Shown piece after piece: positions 49,768-60,883 of a stretch of DNA of 64,000 nt (within the stretch, counting starts at the first letter, position 1; every line of letters begins with the position of its first letter). Source of the DNA: Tupaia tana. Its lineage: Eukaryota; Chordata; Mammalia; Scandentia; Tupaiidae. Made by a program: the position numbers and the translations under genes. The notes beneath the pieces are model-generated. The model worked only from the letters and a program-made list of their open reading frames with translations. It did not search any database and was not told the DNA's origin. The stretch is taken from positions 55,271,837 to 55,335,836 of the forward strand of contig JAKSZU010000002.1 in NCBI GenBank assembly GCA_026018925.1. Direction: 5' to 3'.

Positions 49768-51480
49768 TTAGCTCTTTAGATATTCAAGTAAACAACTTAT
49801 TTGTGGTTTTTAAAATAAAATAGCCATCTAACCAGCTAAAACTCTTAACCCCCAAATAATTGTTAAAGCATTCTATAAACATATCTTTAGTAGATAGTCT
49901 GATTGTATGCTTTTTTTTTGATTGTATGCTTTTTAAAAACTATTTGGACTGATCTTTTCAAGCTCCAAAATTATTATTCACTCCTCAGGAAATTCTCTGT
50001 CGTTTGGATCTCTACCAGATTCCTGGGATAGTGATGGAATAGCTGCTTATGTAATTCCCCTTCCTTCATAGCCTATCCTCATTATCTCATCTCCAAAATA
50101 AGAGGAAGTGTCCCCATGGCCATTATTAATCTCTGAAACTTTTTTTCACATTCATCAAAAAATAACGTTCACTTCATAAGCTAAACAATGTCATTGAATG
50201 TATATTATGTATTCATAATAAATGAATAAATAAATTTAAAAAAATATATTGACTTATTTAAATAATATATCAATCCCTTCCTTCACCAACAAGAGTCTGT
50301 TCTGGTACTGTAGTGTTTTGTGAGAAATGGAGTAGGGGAGAGAAGAGATTTCTATGTAAACTGAAATGGCAATTTCACAGAAGAGAAATTTTTTCTGCCA
50401 AGCTTTCTGGTTTGAGTTTTTGTCTAGAGAAATATAGAGGAAGAAGAAGCATCAGTTTCTATGAGCTCACCCGCTGCTTACTGTCTTTTAAAGACACTCT
50501 AATGGGGTAAATAGCCTCCTGTCTTTAACACAAAGTGACACGGGAAGGAACTCAATTGCAGCTCAGTGTAAGGTGATAGAGAAACCAGGGATCCATGGTT
50601 TCCTCACCACCACTTCCTTTGACTGTCTTCCTTGGCAAAGACAAATTGTCCTCTGCCTAGAGCACTCCTTGTTGGCTATGGTAGTTACTATTTCAAAGCA
50701 AAAATATTCTGTATGAAAGGGTTGTTCATCTTAATAAAGGATTGTGAAAAGAATTTCATATACAGGTTTATTCACATGTTAACTTTGGTACTAGTGTTCA
50801 GTCATATGAACATGTCACCTTTGCATAAATAAAAAATTCTTTTCACCTTGGTCAGCTGTCTCACAAACGTGCTATCACACGAGGATCTACTAGTCACATG
50901 TATTGAGAAACCTCAACTCCAAACTCAGAAAATCAACTCAAAACACATATCCTATTTTTAAAATATATACAGGTCACATTCTTTCAGGAAATCAGTAACA
51001 ATAAAATTTTAGCTACCAATTTAGATATCCCTTCTCTTTTACCAATTTTCTATCATGCTAAGAATTGCATAAACCTATTTTGTGGCATCTAGAAAGTTAT
51101 GGACCATAACATATCCAAATGAGTGGTAATATTCTGTTTAGGCTTAAGTGTATAGTATGGGATATTTCTTCCAGATGGCATACTTCAAAGTTCTTCAGTC
51201 TTACCTGATGAAGACTCCATAATTTATTGATTTGGTTCCTAGAAAACTAACTGATTCGTTATTTTCTATGCACTAGTGGAATTTGAGAAACGCATGTGTC
51301 GAAGACTTGCAAAATATATATACACATTGCATGTGAGTCACTTTTATTGATCTCATATGAAGTGAGATCTCCAGGGTTTTTTTTTTTCTATGAAATAAGT
51401 CACATTGTAAGTCTTTCATTCTCTGCTCATAACATGGTAGAGAACTACAATCTGTTATGCTTGATTTTAAAACTAGATGG
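49768..51480. other. Unique sequence
   Basis: A small 18-bp direct duplication (gattgtatgcttttt) lies at 49901-49934. Nothing else recognised. Confidence 0.3.
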
Positions 51481-51483
51481 AAA

Positions 51484-51651
51484 GGGGCTAGCAGGTGGCC
51501 TGTAGTCAAGGGGCTGGACTCCCACATGGTCAAGTGTTGGACCTGACAGCTTGCTTTCTTACTTTCTCTCTCTCTCTCTCATCAAATTAAAAAAAATAAT
51601 AATAATAGTATTAAATAGTAATAAAAAGAATAAAATAAATAATACTTTAAA
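51484..51651 (+). mobile_element. tRNA-derived SINE, short form, with target duplication
   Basis: Head ggggctagcaggtggcctgt, ggactcccacatggtcaagt, gttggacctgacag passes directly into cttgctttcttactttctct, then atcaaattaaaaaaaataat. Target aaaactagatggaaa at 51469-51483 and aaaactagacggaaa at 51652-51666 proves that this compact 168-bp form is a complete insertion and not a broken long form. Confidence 0.9.
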
Positions 51652-51666
51652 AAAACTAGACGGAAA

Positions 51667-52489
51667 ATTATACCAGTTAGGAATACACTCAAAAATACAA
51701 TAAGATCCTTCCTTCTACTTTTTGGAAAGAAATATATTGTTTATGAGGGATCAAAACTTCTACGTATTTTTCCTCTCCTTTTTGCAAAGAGAAAATTTAA
51801 AAAGCTCCTGGAAGACAGAAGATGTAATTGTATGGTACTCAATGCTGGCTGCTGAAAGCCCACAGTGAGGTTTAAGCAAAGTTCAAAACTGAAAAAATGT
51901 CCAAGTGCATAGTTTCTTTCACTGCTGTGGTGCTTCATGTACTAACCTGAGTGTTGGAACTCTTCCCTGCATTTTTTGTTTCTGTTTTTATAAGAAAACA
52001 AAAACACTCAATATAATCATTGGAATAATTTCTGAAGCCACTAATGTGTTCTTCACAGTTAGCACATGTCTCATGGACATTGTTTACATCACTGTGTGTG
52101 TTTCCACACTTTCTACCATAAGTCAGCAGATTTTTAATTTTTTTAAAAATAATTCAAAAGTCAAAGTTTCATCATCAAACAGTTTACTACTTGTGTCTAG
52201 AAAGCAAGACTTTTAAATACAGGACAGGTTCTTAACCACCTAACAAGGTAAAGATTATACTTCTTGGAGTAAAATCATTGAAGCAACAAGGCCTTTGGGC
52301 ATCTCTAACTTTTAAAGTCTATGTTATGACTAGTAGTACTTTGGTAGACATACCCATTCATGCTTTCACAAGGAACTGATTAATGCCCACTGGACCTCTT
52401 ACTGTAAATCATTGGGTGCAGTGATGAAAATGAAAGTCAGCATTCTTTAAGAGATTACTATGCTCCAGATGCTCCTCTGTTGTTTGTTA
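51667..52489. other. Unique sequence
   Basis: The plus-strand frame 51905-52216 (103 codons) has no recognised domain. Nothing else seen. Confidence 0.3.
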
Positions 52490-52505
52490 AAATTCATCTA
52501 TTCTT

Positions 52506-52758
52506 GGGACCAGCAGATGGTATAATGGTTATGTTATTGGACTCCCAAGTAGTCACCTGTAGTTTGAGTCTCAGACCCAGTGGCTTAAAACTCACACCAG
52601 GCACATGTGCATGTGTGACCAAAATCTTGAGAGGAGAAGGAATTGTGACATGGTCATCCCCACTCTGGGGAGGGGAGGGATTTCTCACTTTCTGGCTCTA
52701 TGTCTCTATCTTTCTCTCTGACATACGCATGTGCCCTACAGCAAAAATCTCTCCAAAA
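52506..52758 (+). mobile_element. tRNA-derived SINE, long form
   Basis: gggaccagcagatggtataa, gtagtttgagtctcagaccc, body shortened (no aatggagg block), tctgacatacgcatgtgccc, tacagcaaaaatctctcc. Target aaattcatctattcttg / aatttcatctactcttt. Confidence 0.9.
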
Positions 52759-53242
52759 AAATTTCATCTACTCTTTGAGTTAGGGTCTCCCATATACTCT
52801 TGTTATGAATAAGGAAACTGAGGCACAAATGTCTTACTTCAGTAGTCACCAACTGGAAAGTGATAGAATTCTTAGCTAAAAATCCTGGCTTCTATGCTAT
52901 ATCACTTAACTAAGATTCATGGACATAGATAAGTTCACTGACTTTATCATGCTTCATCACTCAGGTTCTTCTGACCTTGTCAAATGATGGGAGAGCTATT
53001 GAAGTCATCCGAGGTCAATGATTGGTGGATATTATTTATTGGGAGCAAGCTATAGGTACTGAACCAATGACCTATAAGTCCTATAAGTTGTTTTTTTCTC
53101 TCATAGATCCAATAGAGAGAGCTAGGAGGCAAGAAATGGAAGTAAAGGTGACAACATTTCATACCTAGAAAAGCAACTCCTGAAAAAATTGTGCCTGACA
53201 ATCCTAAAACAATAGGCTCTGACATATTATAGCTGTGTCATA

Positions 53243-53437
53243 TACTATGGTAACTAAGAGCCATATGTTACTATTTAAATTTATTATAATAGTATTAAAT
53301 AAAATTAAAATTTTACTCCTTCAGACACACCAGCCACGTTTCCAAGGCTTACTGGCCATTAGTGACTAGTGGCCACTGTGTCCGACAGCATAGATAAACT
53401 CTCATCGTCATTCAAACTTCTACTGGACAGCACACGT
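53243..53437. mobile_element. MER5A-like hAT DNA element
   Basis: gccatatgttactatttaaa, attaaataaaattaaaattt, cagacacaccagccacgttt, actagtggccactgtgtccg, acagcatagat, ttctactggacagcac follow the MER5A pattern of AT-rich core and tggacagc-type ends. Non-autonomous, without coding. It lies in the loop between the two inverted arms. Confidence 0.65.
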
Positions 53438-53522
53438 TTAAGGTCTGAAGATACAAAGGACATAGTCAGGCAGCAATTTATTTACTAGGAGTTACTTTTC
53501 CAGGTATGAAATGTTGTCACTT

Positions 53523-53781
53523 GGGAACCAGCAGTTAGCGTAATGGCTAACTGTACTCCCACGTAGTCGACTACGATTTGCGTCCCAGAGCCGGTGGCTT
53601 AAAACTCACGCCGGGTGCGTGTGCGTGCGCGCCCAAGATCCCAAGAGGAGAATGGAGGAGAAGGGATTGCGGCGTGACCATCCCCCCTGGGGGGTGATTT
53701 CTCGCTTTCTGTCTCTATGTCTCTCTCTGTCTGTCTGGTGAGCGCACACAGCCTATAGCGAAAACCTCTCCCAAAAAAAAA
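53523..53781 (+). mobile_element. tRNA-derived SINE inserted in one arm of the inverted repeat
   Basis: gggaaccagcagttagcgta, then a small deletion (taatggctaactgtactccc), ccgggtgcgtgtgcgtgcgc, ccccctggggggtgatttct, ctatagcgaaaacctctccc. Target gttgtcactt at 53513-53522 and 53782-53791. Confidence 0.95.
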
Positions 53782-53965
53782 GTTGTCACTTATACTTCCA
53801 TTTCTTGCCTCTTAGATCTCTCTATTGGGTCTGTGGGAGGGAAAAAAAAACAAAAACAAAAAAAACACCATATAAGTCATTAGTTCAGTATATATAACAC
53901 CCTACAAATAAGCAGTACCCACCAATCATTGAACTTGATTGGCTCCAATAGGCATTCCCAGCAGG

Positions 53966-54776
53966 CCAACACAGTATCTGGAGGTGACTTCATCAGTGGC
54001 AGCTTCCTAACTTCCTACCCAGACCCTTGGTGCAGCCAGACCTGAGCTTCTCTTTATACCACACACTCTTCAAAAGACATAGGTCACTGTTTTCTGAGCC
54101 TGAGCCTAATTCAGAGAGCTACCTACCTAATTTCCTTATAACACATTTCTTTTCTTTTCTATTTTAAGTTAGCCACAGTTATTTTCTTATAGTTGCAACA
54201 GAAACCTTTCTTAACTGAATGTCCTTTACTTAGCATTACCTAAAACTGTAAAACCCACACTTTAGGAAATTACTGAGGCTGGACTATTATATACTAACAT
54301 AATCATCCTTGGATCTTACAGATTAATTACATAAAAAAGAACAGGCTTGGGGATAAGACTAATATGAAGGTAATTTTCTCTTCCCTGGGTTAGCAATTTG
54401 GGTACCCCAGATCCTTCTGTCTGGTATAGGTGAACTGATCCTGACGTGAGGAAGAAAGCCAGGTTTATAAAACAGAGTGCTTTGAGAGATCCTTATGGCC
54501 TGCTCACTTCAAGTGAAGTCATAAGTAATAGCAAATAATCCCAAACTTTTGATAAACCTTGAGGAAAGTTATTGCCTATGCGACAGAGAATTTCAAGATT
54601 TTGTTCTACAGTTACAATAGAAGGCCAGAGGAAAACTGGTAGCTCCTAAGTAGTGGTCATCAACTGTCATCTTATGAGCACCCCCAGAGTTTGAACCAGT
54701 AACTTGGTAAGTTGGAGAAAGGTCCACAGAGTTAGGACTGTATGAGAACACTCGGAGGCATAAGGAGAGAAATTAG
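53966..54776. other. Unique sequence
   Basis: Nothing recognised. Confidence 0.3.
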
Positions 54777-54786
54777 AAGTACCTAG

Positions 54787-55017
54787 AGGACCAGCAGTTA
54801 GCGTAATGGCTATGTCGCTGGACTCCCATGTAGTCGACCGCGGTTCGAGTCCCGGATCTGGTGGCTTAAACTCACGCCGGGCGCATGTGCATGCGTGCCT
54901 AAGATCCCGAGAGAAGAATGGAGGAGAAGGGATTGCAGCGTGGCCAACCCCCCAGGGGGTGATTTCTCGCTTTCTGTCTCTCTGCCTCTCTCTGTCTGGA
55001 GAGCGCATGTGCCCTAT

Positions 55018-55066
<49 letters not shown>
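54787..55066 (+). mobile_element. tRNA-derived SINE with a 47-base poly(A) tail
   Basis: aggaccagcagttagcgtaa, accgcggttcgagtcccgga, cccccagggggtgatttctc, gagcgcatgtgccctatagc, then uninterrupted A from 55020 to 55067. Target aagtacctaga on both sides. The tail is the longest and purest in the window. Confidence 0.95.
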
Positions 55067-55070
<4 letters not shown>

Positions 55071-55100
55071 CCTAGAAATGTTCTGAAAAAGACATTTTCA

Positions 55101-55397
55101 GGAGCAGAGGTGGCATAGTGGTTAAGGCCCTGGATTCCCACATGGCCGAATGCAATTCTATTCCCGGACCCAGCACCTTGAAAATCACACCAGGTGCATG
55201 TGCATGCATGCCTCAAATCCCAAGAAAACGGAAGGAATTGTGGTGTGGCCATCCCTCCTGAGAGGATGATTTCTCATTTCCTCTCTGTCTCTGTCTCTCT
55301 CTCTCTCTCTCTCAGGCAAGCACATGTGCCCTATGGCAAAAAAATCTAAAAAGAAAGAAAGAAAGAAAGCAAAAGACAAAAAAAAAAAAAAAAAAAA
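55101..55397 (+). mobile_element. tRNA-derived SINE, older long form
   Basis: ggagcagaggtggcatagtg, gttaaggccctggattccca, caggtgcatgtgcatgcatg, caagcacatgtgccctatgg, A-rich end with GAAA units. It shows well the older arm pair (gcatgtgc / gcacatgtgcc). Confidence 0.88.
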
Positions 55398-56778
55398 GCA
55401 GAAACTTTTCCTACAAAGGCCCATGGGGACTCCAAGTCATAATCTGAGTATTAATGGAAACACATGTTACAAATATCACAGGTTGAGAAGGCAAATGACA
55501 TTTCAATTATATAATGAAGTTGTTTGTTTGTTTGTTTGCTTGCTTTATGCCATCAGATGTTTCTACAGTGGAATGGACTGACTGACACAGTAATGGGCTT
55601 CTTGTCACTCGAAGGGCTCCACTAGAGATGTGATGGCCATCAGGTAGTCAGGCTGTAAAAGAGGTCTGTGTGGGTATGATTTCCTAAGCTTTCTCTCACC
55701 TAACAGCTTCATGAACCTCTGATTCTAACTCTAACAGACTTTGTAAGCTGATGGGATTTCATACTGTAAGGTTTTCTTCTAAACCCAGGAAAAAACAAGA
55801 ATATCCATTAAGATACTTGGAATTTTGTGGCTGAACTTTACAGTTAAGTTCTCTTAATGCCTGGATCTTTCCCTTTTCTTTCTGTTTTCCTTCGCATGTA
55901 AAATAAACTGTGGCTCTGAATAAGGTGAAAACCATTAAAGTGCTTTAAAGGAAAGGCAAATGATTCTTAACACTGTTCAATTTATTCACAATATGGTGAC
56001 CAATACTTGGGGAATACAAATTCTGTATTTTACAAAAATGAAAACATTTTTCTCTAGACAAACAATCATATCAATTGTTCTGATTTCTACAGTGTTCTGT
56101 ATATTTATGTTTCCAAGAACATGCCAGTCAGAGGCTGAGCAACTTGGGGAAATAGAATCACGGTTGGATTTTCCAGGACACTCACATGTGCAGCCCACGC
56201 TGTGGCTCTGCTTGGAATGTATTCCTGGCTCAGGATCAGATACGTAAGTAAACTCATACCACATTTTCATCCTATCTGTTTCCAAGAGTAATTCTTCACT
56301 ATTGCTGAAAGCCTGCTTTATGTTATACTCATTTATTAATGACCCACATAATCTGTAATTTTTTATACCTTTGGAGACTTTAGGTCTGGCTTAATCTCTG
56401 TCTGTTCTGCTTTTCCCATTTGTTTTTTTCTTTTAAGTGGTCTCTTCTTCTATCACAGACTAGAATGAAATATAAAAATAAACAATGTTAGATTTTATTA
56501 TTTTTTCAGAAATTCATTTAGCAAATATTTGTTTTTAAAACGTGTTGTTCTCGGTAGGAGACAGACAGACAGAATTTGCTAAACAATACTCATAGCTACT
56601 ACTATGTGATATTGCTTGCATTGTTGTACGTGTTTGTATTTTTATTTGTATCTGTTTCTATTCCTTGTGAGTGTATACTTTGCCTTCATAACCAGACTCT
56701 GAACTCTTTGAGAGAAACAAGAGTCCTCTCTTGTTCAAGTAAAATATGTCCAGTTCTCATAACCATTCATGTATTCAA
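55398..56778. other. Unique sequence, including an exon-like frame
   Basis: Contains the 55960-56250 frame listed separately. Otherwise nothing recognised. Confidence 0.3.
56030..56241 (+). other. Exon-like open frame ending at a consensus splice donor
   Basis: From the ATG at 56038 the frame reads MKTFFSRQ, then a hydrophobic stretch IISIVLISTVFCIFMF, then polar sequence with a Cys-rich end (LWLCLECIPGSGSD), and stops within gatacgtaagt, a strong GTAAGT donor at 56243-56248. A pyrimidine stretch plus ctctag precedes 56059. That layout would suit a signal-anchor exon or an internal exon. I recognise no family, and chance is quite possible in AT-rich DNA. Confidence 0.2.
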
Positions 56779-56983
56779 TTGCCAGAGAGACAGACAGTGA
56801 TAAATCACCCTTCAGGAGGGTGGCCATGTCATAATCCTTTCTCCTCCATTCTCCTCTTGGGACTTTGGGCACACAAGCACACCTCCCTGGCATGAGTTTC
56901 AAGCCACTGGGTCTGGGACTCAAACCACAGTCAGCCATGTAGAAATCCAGTGCCTTGACCACTACACCACCTGATGGCCTCCA
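56779..56983 (-). mobile_element. tRNA-derived SINE, 3'-truncated old copy
   Basis: Antisense: gccagagagacagacagtga, cacccttcaggagggtggcc, tctcctccattctcctcttg, head ccttgaccactacaccacct, gatggcctcc. The poly(A) and tail motif are absent. Confidence 0.85.
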
Positions 56984-57217
56984 GCAAGCATTTATTAAGA
57001 ATATAATGTACAGGGTGCTGCTCACTTGATAACATCTCTTATAAAATACATGAGCATAACATCCCAGACATGCAAAATCACCATGATGTAGAACAGAACT
57101 GTGTACTAACACCAAACTCAGAAGAAAGCTTAAAATGAATTGTGTTTGATAACATACCATCATCCTATGCTGAGGAATATTATGGGAAATATGTTTTAAA
57201 ACCTGTCTGTAGATTTT

Positions 57218-57261
57218 TTGTTTTTTGTTTTATTTTTTGTTTTATTTTATTTTATTTTATT

Positions 57262-57300
<39 letters not shown>

Positions 57301-57423
57301 TTTTTGCCATAGGGTCTGCACATGTGCCTGGCATGATTTCTAGGCTGACAGGTCCAGGATTCAAACCATGGAGTCGGCCATATGGGAATCCAGCATTGTA
57401 ACCACCATGCCACCTGCTGGCCC
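57218..57423 (-). mobile_element. tRNA-derived SINE with internal deletion and (TTTA)n tail
   Basis: Antisense. A (TTTTA)n/(TTTA)n tract (57226-57303), ttgccatagggt joined directly to ctgcacatgtgcctggcatg, then the complete head (gattcaaaccatggagtcgg ... gctggcccc). The CT-rich segment and hairpin between the two complementary arms are missing. Confidence 0.85.
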
Positions 57424-57717
57424 CCTGCTCTCAGTTTTAATGTTTGTGTATTTACATGAAGGCCTTTCTGAGAATGCCTAGAAGAAACCTCTCTCTCTGG
57501 TTGTAAATCAGAAGAGCTAATATTTCTTGAGTGTATCTGTTTTGCTGAATAGCATGGGCACACTGTAAACATTTTAAGATATTCTATTTCTAGTTAGCTG
57601 CTAGTATTTAGGAATCCTTTTTTATCTATTCCTCTCTCAACTCCACCTACTAATTCACTCAAGCAGGTATATGGGACTTCATACCAGGTATGTTTTGTGC
57701 AGTTATTTATTTTTTTC

Positions 57718-57916
57718 CTTTTATTTAGGACAGGGTCTTACCATGTAGAAATCAAACTGCTTCAGCCTCCAAGCTGGGACTACAGGAATGAACCACTAAG
57801 CTCTGCCTTAGATAGTTCTTGCTGTGTTGCCCAGACCATCCTCAAGTTTCTGATTCTCCTGCCTCAACCTCCCTAAATTGCTAAGATTACAGGTAGACCT
57901 CACTCCATCCTGTCTT
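57718..57916 (-). mobile_element. 7SL-derived (Alu-like) dimeric SINE relic, antisense
   Basis: Two 7SL-type units in antisense: acagggtcttaccatgtaga, ttcagcctccaagctgggac, tacaggaatgaaccactaag; then tgctgtgttgcccagaccat, cctgcctcaacctccctaaa, ttgctaagattacaggtaga. Both units contain the ctgggactacagg / gctaagattacagg hallmark. The left unit lacks about 30 bp around the second pol III box region. Decayed and tail-less. 7SL SINEs are known only from Euarchontoglires, so the copy bears on the organism's identity. Confidence 0.75.
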
Positions 57917-57964
57917 AGGTTGGCCTGAAAACTGAACACAGGCCTCTGATGTAGCTTCAGCCTC

Positions 57965-58751
57965 AAGGGTATAGCGTCTTAGCAGCACCTATCACTGAGG
58001 CTGGGCCTGTGCATGGTTCCTCTTATTTTATCTTATGATGTGCATTTCTTCATGAAATAATTATATCCTGTTAAAAGCAAGATGTGGTGTAAGGAGAGAT
58101 TATAAACTTGGTATCAAGCAAACTAGATAGTGGATAAATGGTAGATAAGCAGGCAGATAGCTAGTCTTTTGAAATTTATTTGAATTTGTTAGTATTTATC
58201 TATCACTGTCAATTAAATTTCAATTATTTACCGTTTTTAGCCAAGATGATTCTCTACCCAAGTGATTGCACATCATGAGCCTGAAATCAGTAAAGTCCTT
58301 TGATTTTCCCTCTTGCATGATTTACAAGCTCTTTTTTTCCCTCTAGCCCCATAGCCACTGTCGTTGTCCAGGTCCCATGGCTGGGCTAAAGCAGTGAGTC
58401 CTCCACATATCTCTGTAGTGAATTCATATGGGAGTTTCTACTCCACTGACAGTGATTTCCAGAGTGACTCTATCCTCTACCCTCTTTCTTCTTTGAGGGA
58501 AGCTGATCCTTTCTTCCATCCTATCAGACTTGTGTTCTAAGAGTAGTTGCCAATTCCTTGCTCAGCCTCCCCTCTATGGCCACATTATTTTAACTAGAAG
58601 TATGATATATACCACTTAGAAAGATATTAGAATGCAAATAACCAAAACTATCTAACAACTTTGGCAAAAAGGGTTTGTTTTTCTCTCATAGCAAGAGTAC
58701 TAGAGGTAGGTAGTTACTCACGTTGGTTGTAGTGGCTCAAAAAATTAGGAC
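57965..58751. other. Unique sequence
   Basis: Nothing recognised. Confidence 0.3.
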
Positions 58752-59054
58752 CAAACCTGCCCCACAGCACAGTGGTTAAGAGAATAGGATCTCACATGGC
58801 CAACCATAGTTCAAATTCCAGCCCTGGTGACTTGAAAAACACACTGGATATATGTGCATCTATGCCCGAAATATTGATACAGAAATGGAGAAAAAAGGAT
58901 TGCACTGTGATCACTCCCCATTAAGTGGTGCTTCCTTCTTCTTCTTCTTCTTCTTCTTCTTCTTCTTCTTCTTCTTCTTCTTCTTCTTCTTCTTCTTCTT
59001 CTTCTTCTTCTTCTCCTCCTCCTCCTCCTCCTCCTCCTCCTCCTCCTCCTCCTC

Positions 59055-59123
<69 letters not shown>

Positions 59124-59185
59124 TTCTCCATTTCTCTCTCTTTCTGTCTCTCTATGATGAGCACATGTGCCCTCAACAATTAAAA
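58752..59185 (+). mobile_element. Old tRNA-derived SINE carrying a giant compound microsatellite
   Basis: Head cctgccccacagcacagtgg, ccaaccatagttcaaattcc, gacttgaaaaacacactgga; body aatggagaaaaaaggattgc; then the microsatellite in place of the CT-rich segment; tail gagcacatgtgccctcaaca. Confidence 0.82.
58933..59117. repeat. Compound (TTC)n(TCC)n(TC)n(TA)n microsatellite
   Basis: About 80 bases of TTC, 45 of TCC, 30 of TC and 25 of TA follow each other almost without interruption. The first three blocks make about 155 bases of pure polypyrimidine. Long frames on both strands here are artefacts. Confidence 0.97.
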
Positions 59186-59775
59186 GAAAGTTGGTGCCTG
59201 TGTCTTTTCGATTCCCTTCAAGTTTCCTACATGTATAGTAACTTATTGTCACTAGTTGGCTTCTACAGTCAACATGTCTGTTCCAAGGACATCAAAAGCA
59301 AAAGGAGAAAAGCCTACAACCAATTCCAATCCCCTTTATCAGGAGGGAATATGGCTTACTAGAGGCTTCTGTAGCACTGTCCTTGAAATCTCATTGGAAT
59401 TAAGTGAATTTCAATTACACCTCCAGTTGTTAAAAAATAAAAAAGTTGGGATGGTCTGGCACCATAAATAGTTCTGGCTGGCAGAGAGGATCAGAGAAGG
59501 TTTCTGAAAAAAATTTTATAACATAAAATAACCTGGATTTTTCCAGCCCAGCATTGTAATCAGTAGGGACTGCAAAAGAGCAACCACGCCAGAGGATTAT
59601 CTTAAGACTTTGAAGGAAGAAAAAGAGACTGATCTTTCCTAGAAGATGGTATATCATAGAATACTTGGTAGGCAGGGCTGAATTGAGAAGGTTTATGTGT
59701 AACTAGTGTGCTGGGCACTTGCTTTTCAACAGTTTGAGTGACTGACATGTAAATATTTTCTCAAAAATATTTAAA
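59186..59775. other. Unique sequence
   Basis: Nothing recognised. Confidence 0.3.
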
Positions 59776-59778
59776 ACT

Positions 59779-60040
59779 GGGACCAGCAGTTAGTGTAACG
59801 GCTATGTCACTGAACTCCCATGTGGTCAACAGCAGTTCGAGTCCTGGATCTGGTGGCTTAAACTCACACCAGGCACGTGTGCATGCATGCCCAAGATCCC
59901 GAGAGGAGAATGGAGGAGAAGGGATTGCGGCATGGACATCCCCCCTGGGGAGTGATATCTCGCTTTCTGTCTCTCTGTCTCTCTCTTTCTTTCTGGCAAG
60001 CGCACGTGCTCTATAGTGAAAACCTCTCCAAAAAAGAACA
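59779..60040 (+). mobile_element. tRNA-derived SINE, long form
   Basis: gggaccagcagttagtgtaa, gcagttcgagtcctggatct, ccgagaggagaatggaggag, gcgcacgtgctctatagtga, poly(A). Target aaatatttaaaac / aaataatttaaaac. Confidence 0.94.
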
Positions 60041-60054
60041 AAATAATTTAAAAC

Positions 60055-60607
60055 CATTCTGTATCTGTTGTTATAGAGTCACAAACAAAATTATTCAAAA
60101 TTATAAGAAATATTTTGAATATTATCTTTGAAATTCAATATTCTGAAACTGAAAGTTATGTATTAACTGTCAAGAACTGTGGAGTATGAGCCAATTTTTT
60201 TTATATGTAAAGTAAATATGGAAAAATATAAAAATAAATAAATAAATGGAAAATTAATTAAATAAATAAATAAGTTGGAAAACTGTGGAACAAGACAGCA
60301 ATGCTTATTTAAGCCAATCATGTCACTTGCATGAGGTTGGGCCCATAGCATGTCTAAATGACCTCAGGGTTCTATAGTTAGTTAAGAAGTTGGAAATGTA
60401 TTGAAAAGGCAGGTAAGTCCCTATGCCCATCAAAGCATCCTATCAATTGATCTCAGTGATTTTTCTGTTGATTGGTGTGTGACTCAAAACTGCCTGACGA
60501 AAACCTTGCACTAAATTGTATAAATGCTCTGGCTAGTCAGCTGCCTGTTTGTCATGGATTTAGCTCAATTAAAAAATCTTGCCTCAGAAAAATAATCTGA
60601 CATAGAC
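60055..60607. other. AT-rich unique sequence with (AAAT)n
   Basis: (AAAT)n at about 60230-60272. Nothing else recognised. Confidence 0.3.
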
Positions 60608-60619
60608 AAAGTAAAGACA

Positions 60620-60883
60620 GGGACCAGCGGTTAGCATAATGGCTATGTCACTGGATTCCCTTGTAGTCGACCTCTGTTTGAGTCCCGGACCCGGTGGCTT
60701 AAACTCATGCCGGGCACATGTGTGTGTGTGCCCAAGATCCCAAGAGGAGAATGGAGGAGAAGGGATTGCAGTGTGGCCATCCCCCCTGGGGGGTGATTTC
60801 TCACTTTCTATCTCTCTGTCTCTCTCTGTCTTTCTGGCGAGTGCATACACCCTATTGCAAAAACCTCTCAAAAAAAAAAAAAA
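60620..60883 (+). mobile_element. tRNA-derived SINE, long form
   Basis: gggaccagcggttagcataa, tgtttgagtcccggacccgg, ccccctggggggtgatttct, ccctattgcaaaaacctctc, poly(A). Target aaagtaaagaca on both sides, perfect. Confidence 0.95.

Larger units (their letters stand above)
52984..53965. repeat. Inverted repeat: arms 52984-53208 and 53452-53965 around a MER5-like element
   Basis: The left arm, reverse complemented, reads aggagttgcttttctaggta, tgaaatgttgtcacctttac, ttccatttcttgcctcctag, ctctctattggatc. The right arm reads aggagttacttttccaggta, tgaaatgttgtcac, [SINE 53523-53781], ttatacttccatttcttgcc, tcttagatctctctattggg. Similarity continues outward (tcattggttcagtacctata against tcattagttcagtatatata; ccaccaatcattg in both). 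The central 240 bp contains the MER5-like element. Confidence 0.85.

Noticed and set aside
54667..55252. Overlapping frames of 80-117 codons on both strands, with similar peptides recurring across the window
   Set aside because: The recurring peptide (ERRMEEKGL and its antisense versions) is the SINE body translated. It appears at every copy and is not a gene family.
58911..59362. Frames of up to 145 codons rich in Ser, Pro, Glu or Lys
   Set aside because: They read through the TTC/TCC/TC/TA microsatellite and are open on both strands for that reason.
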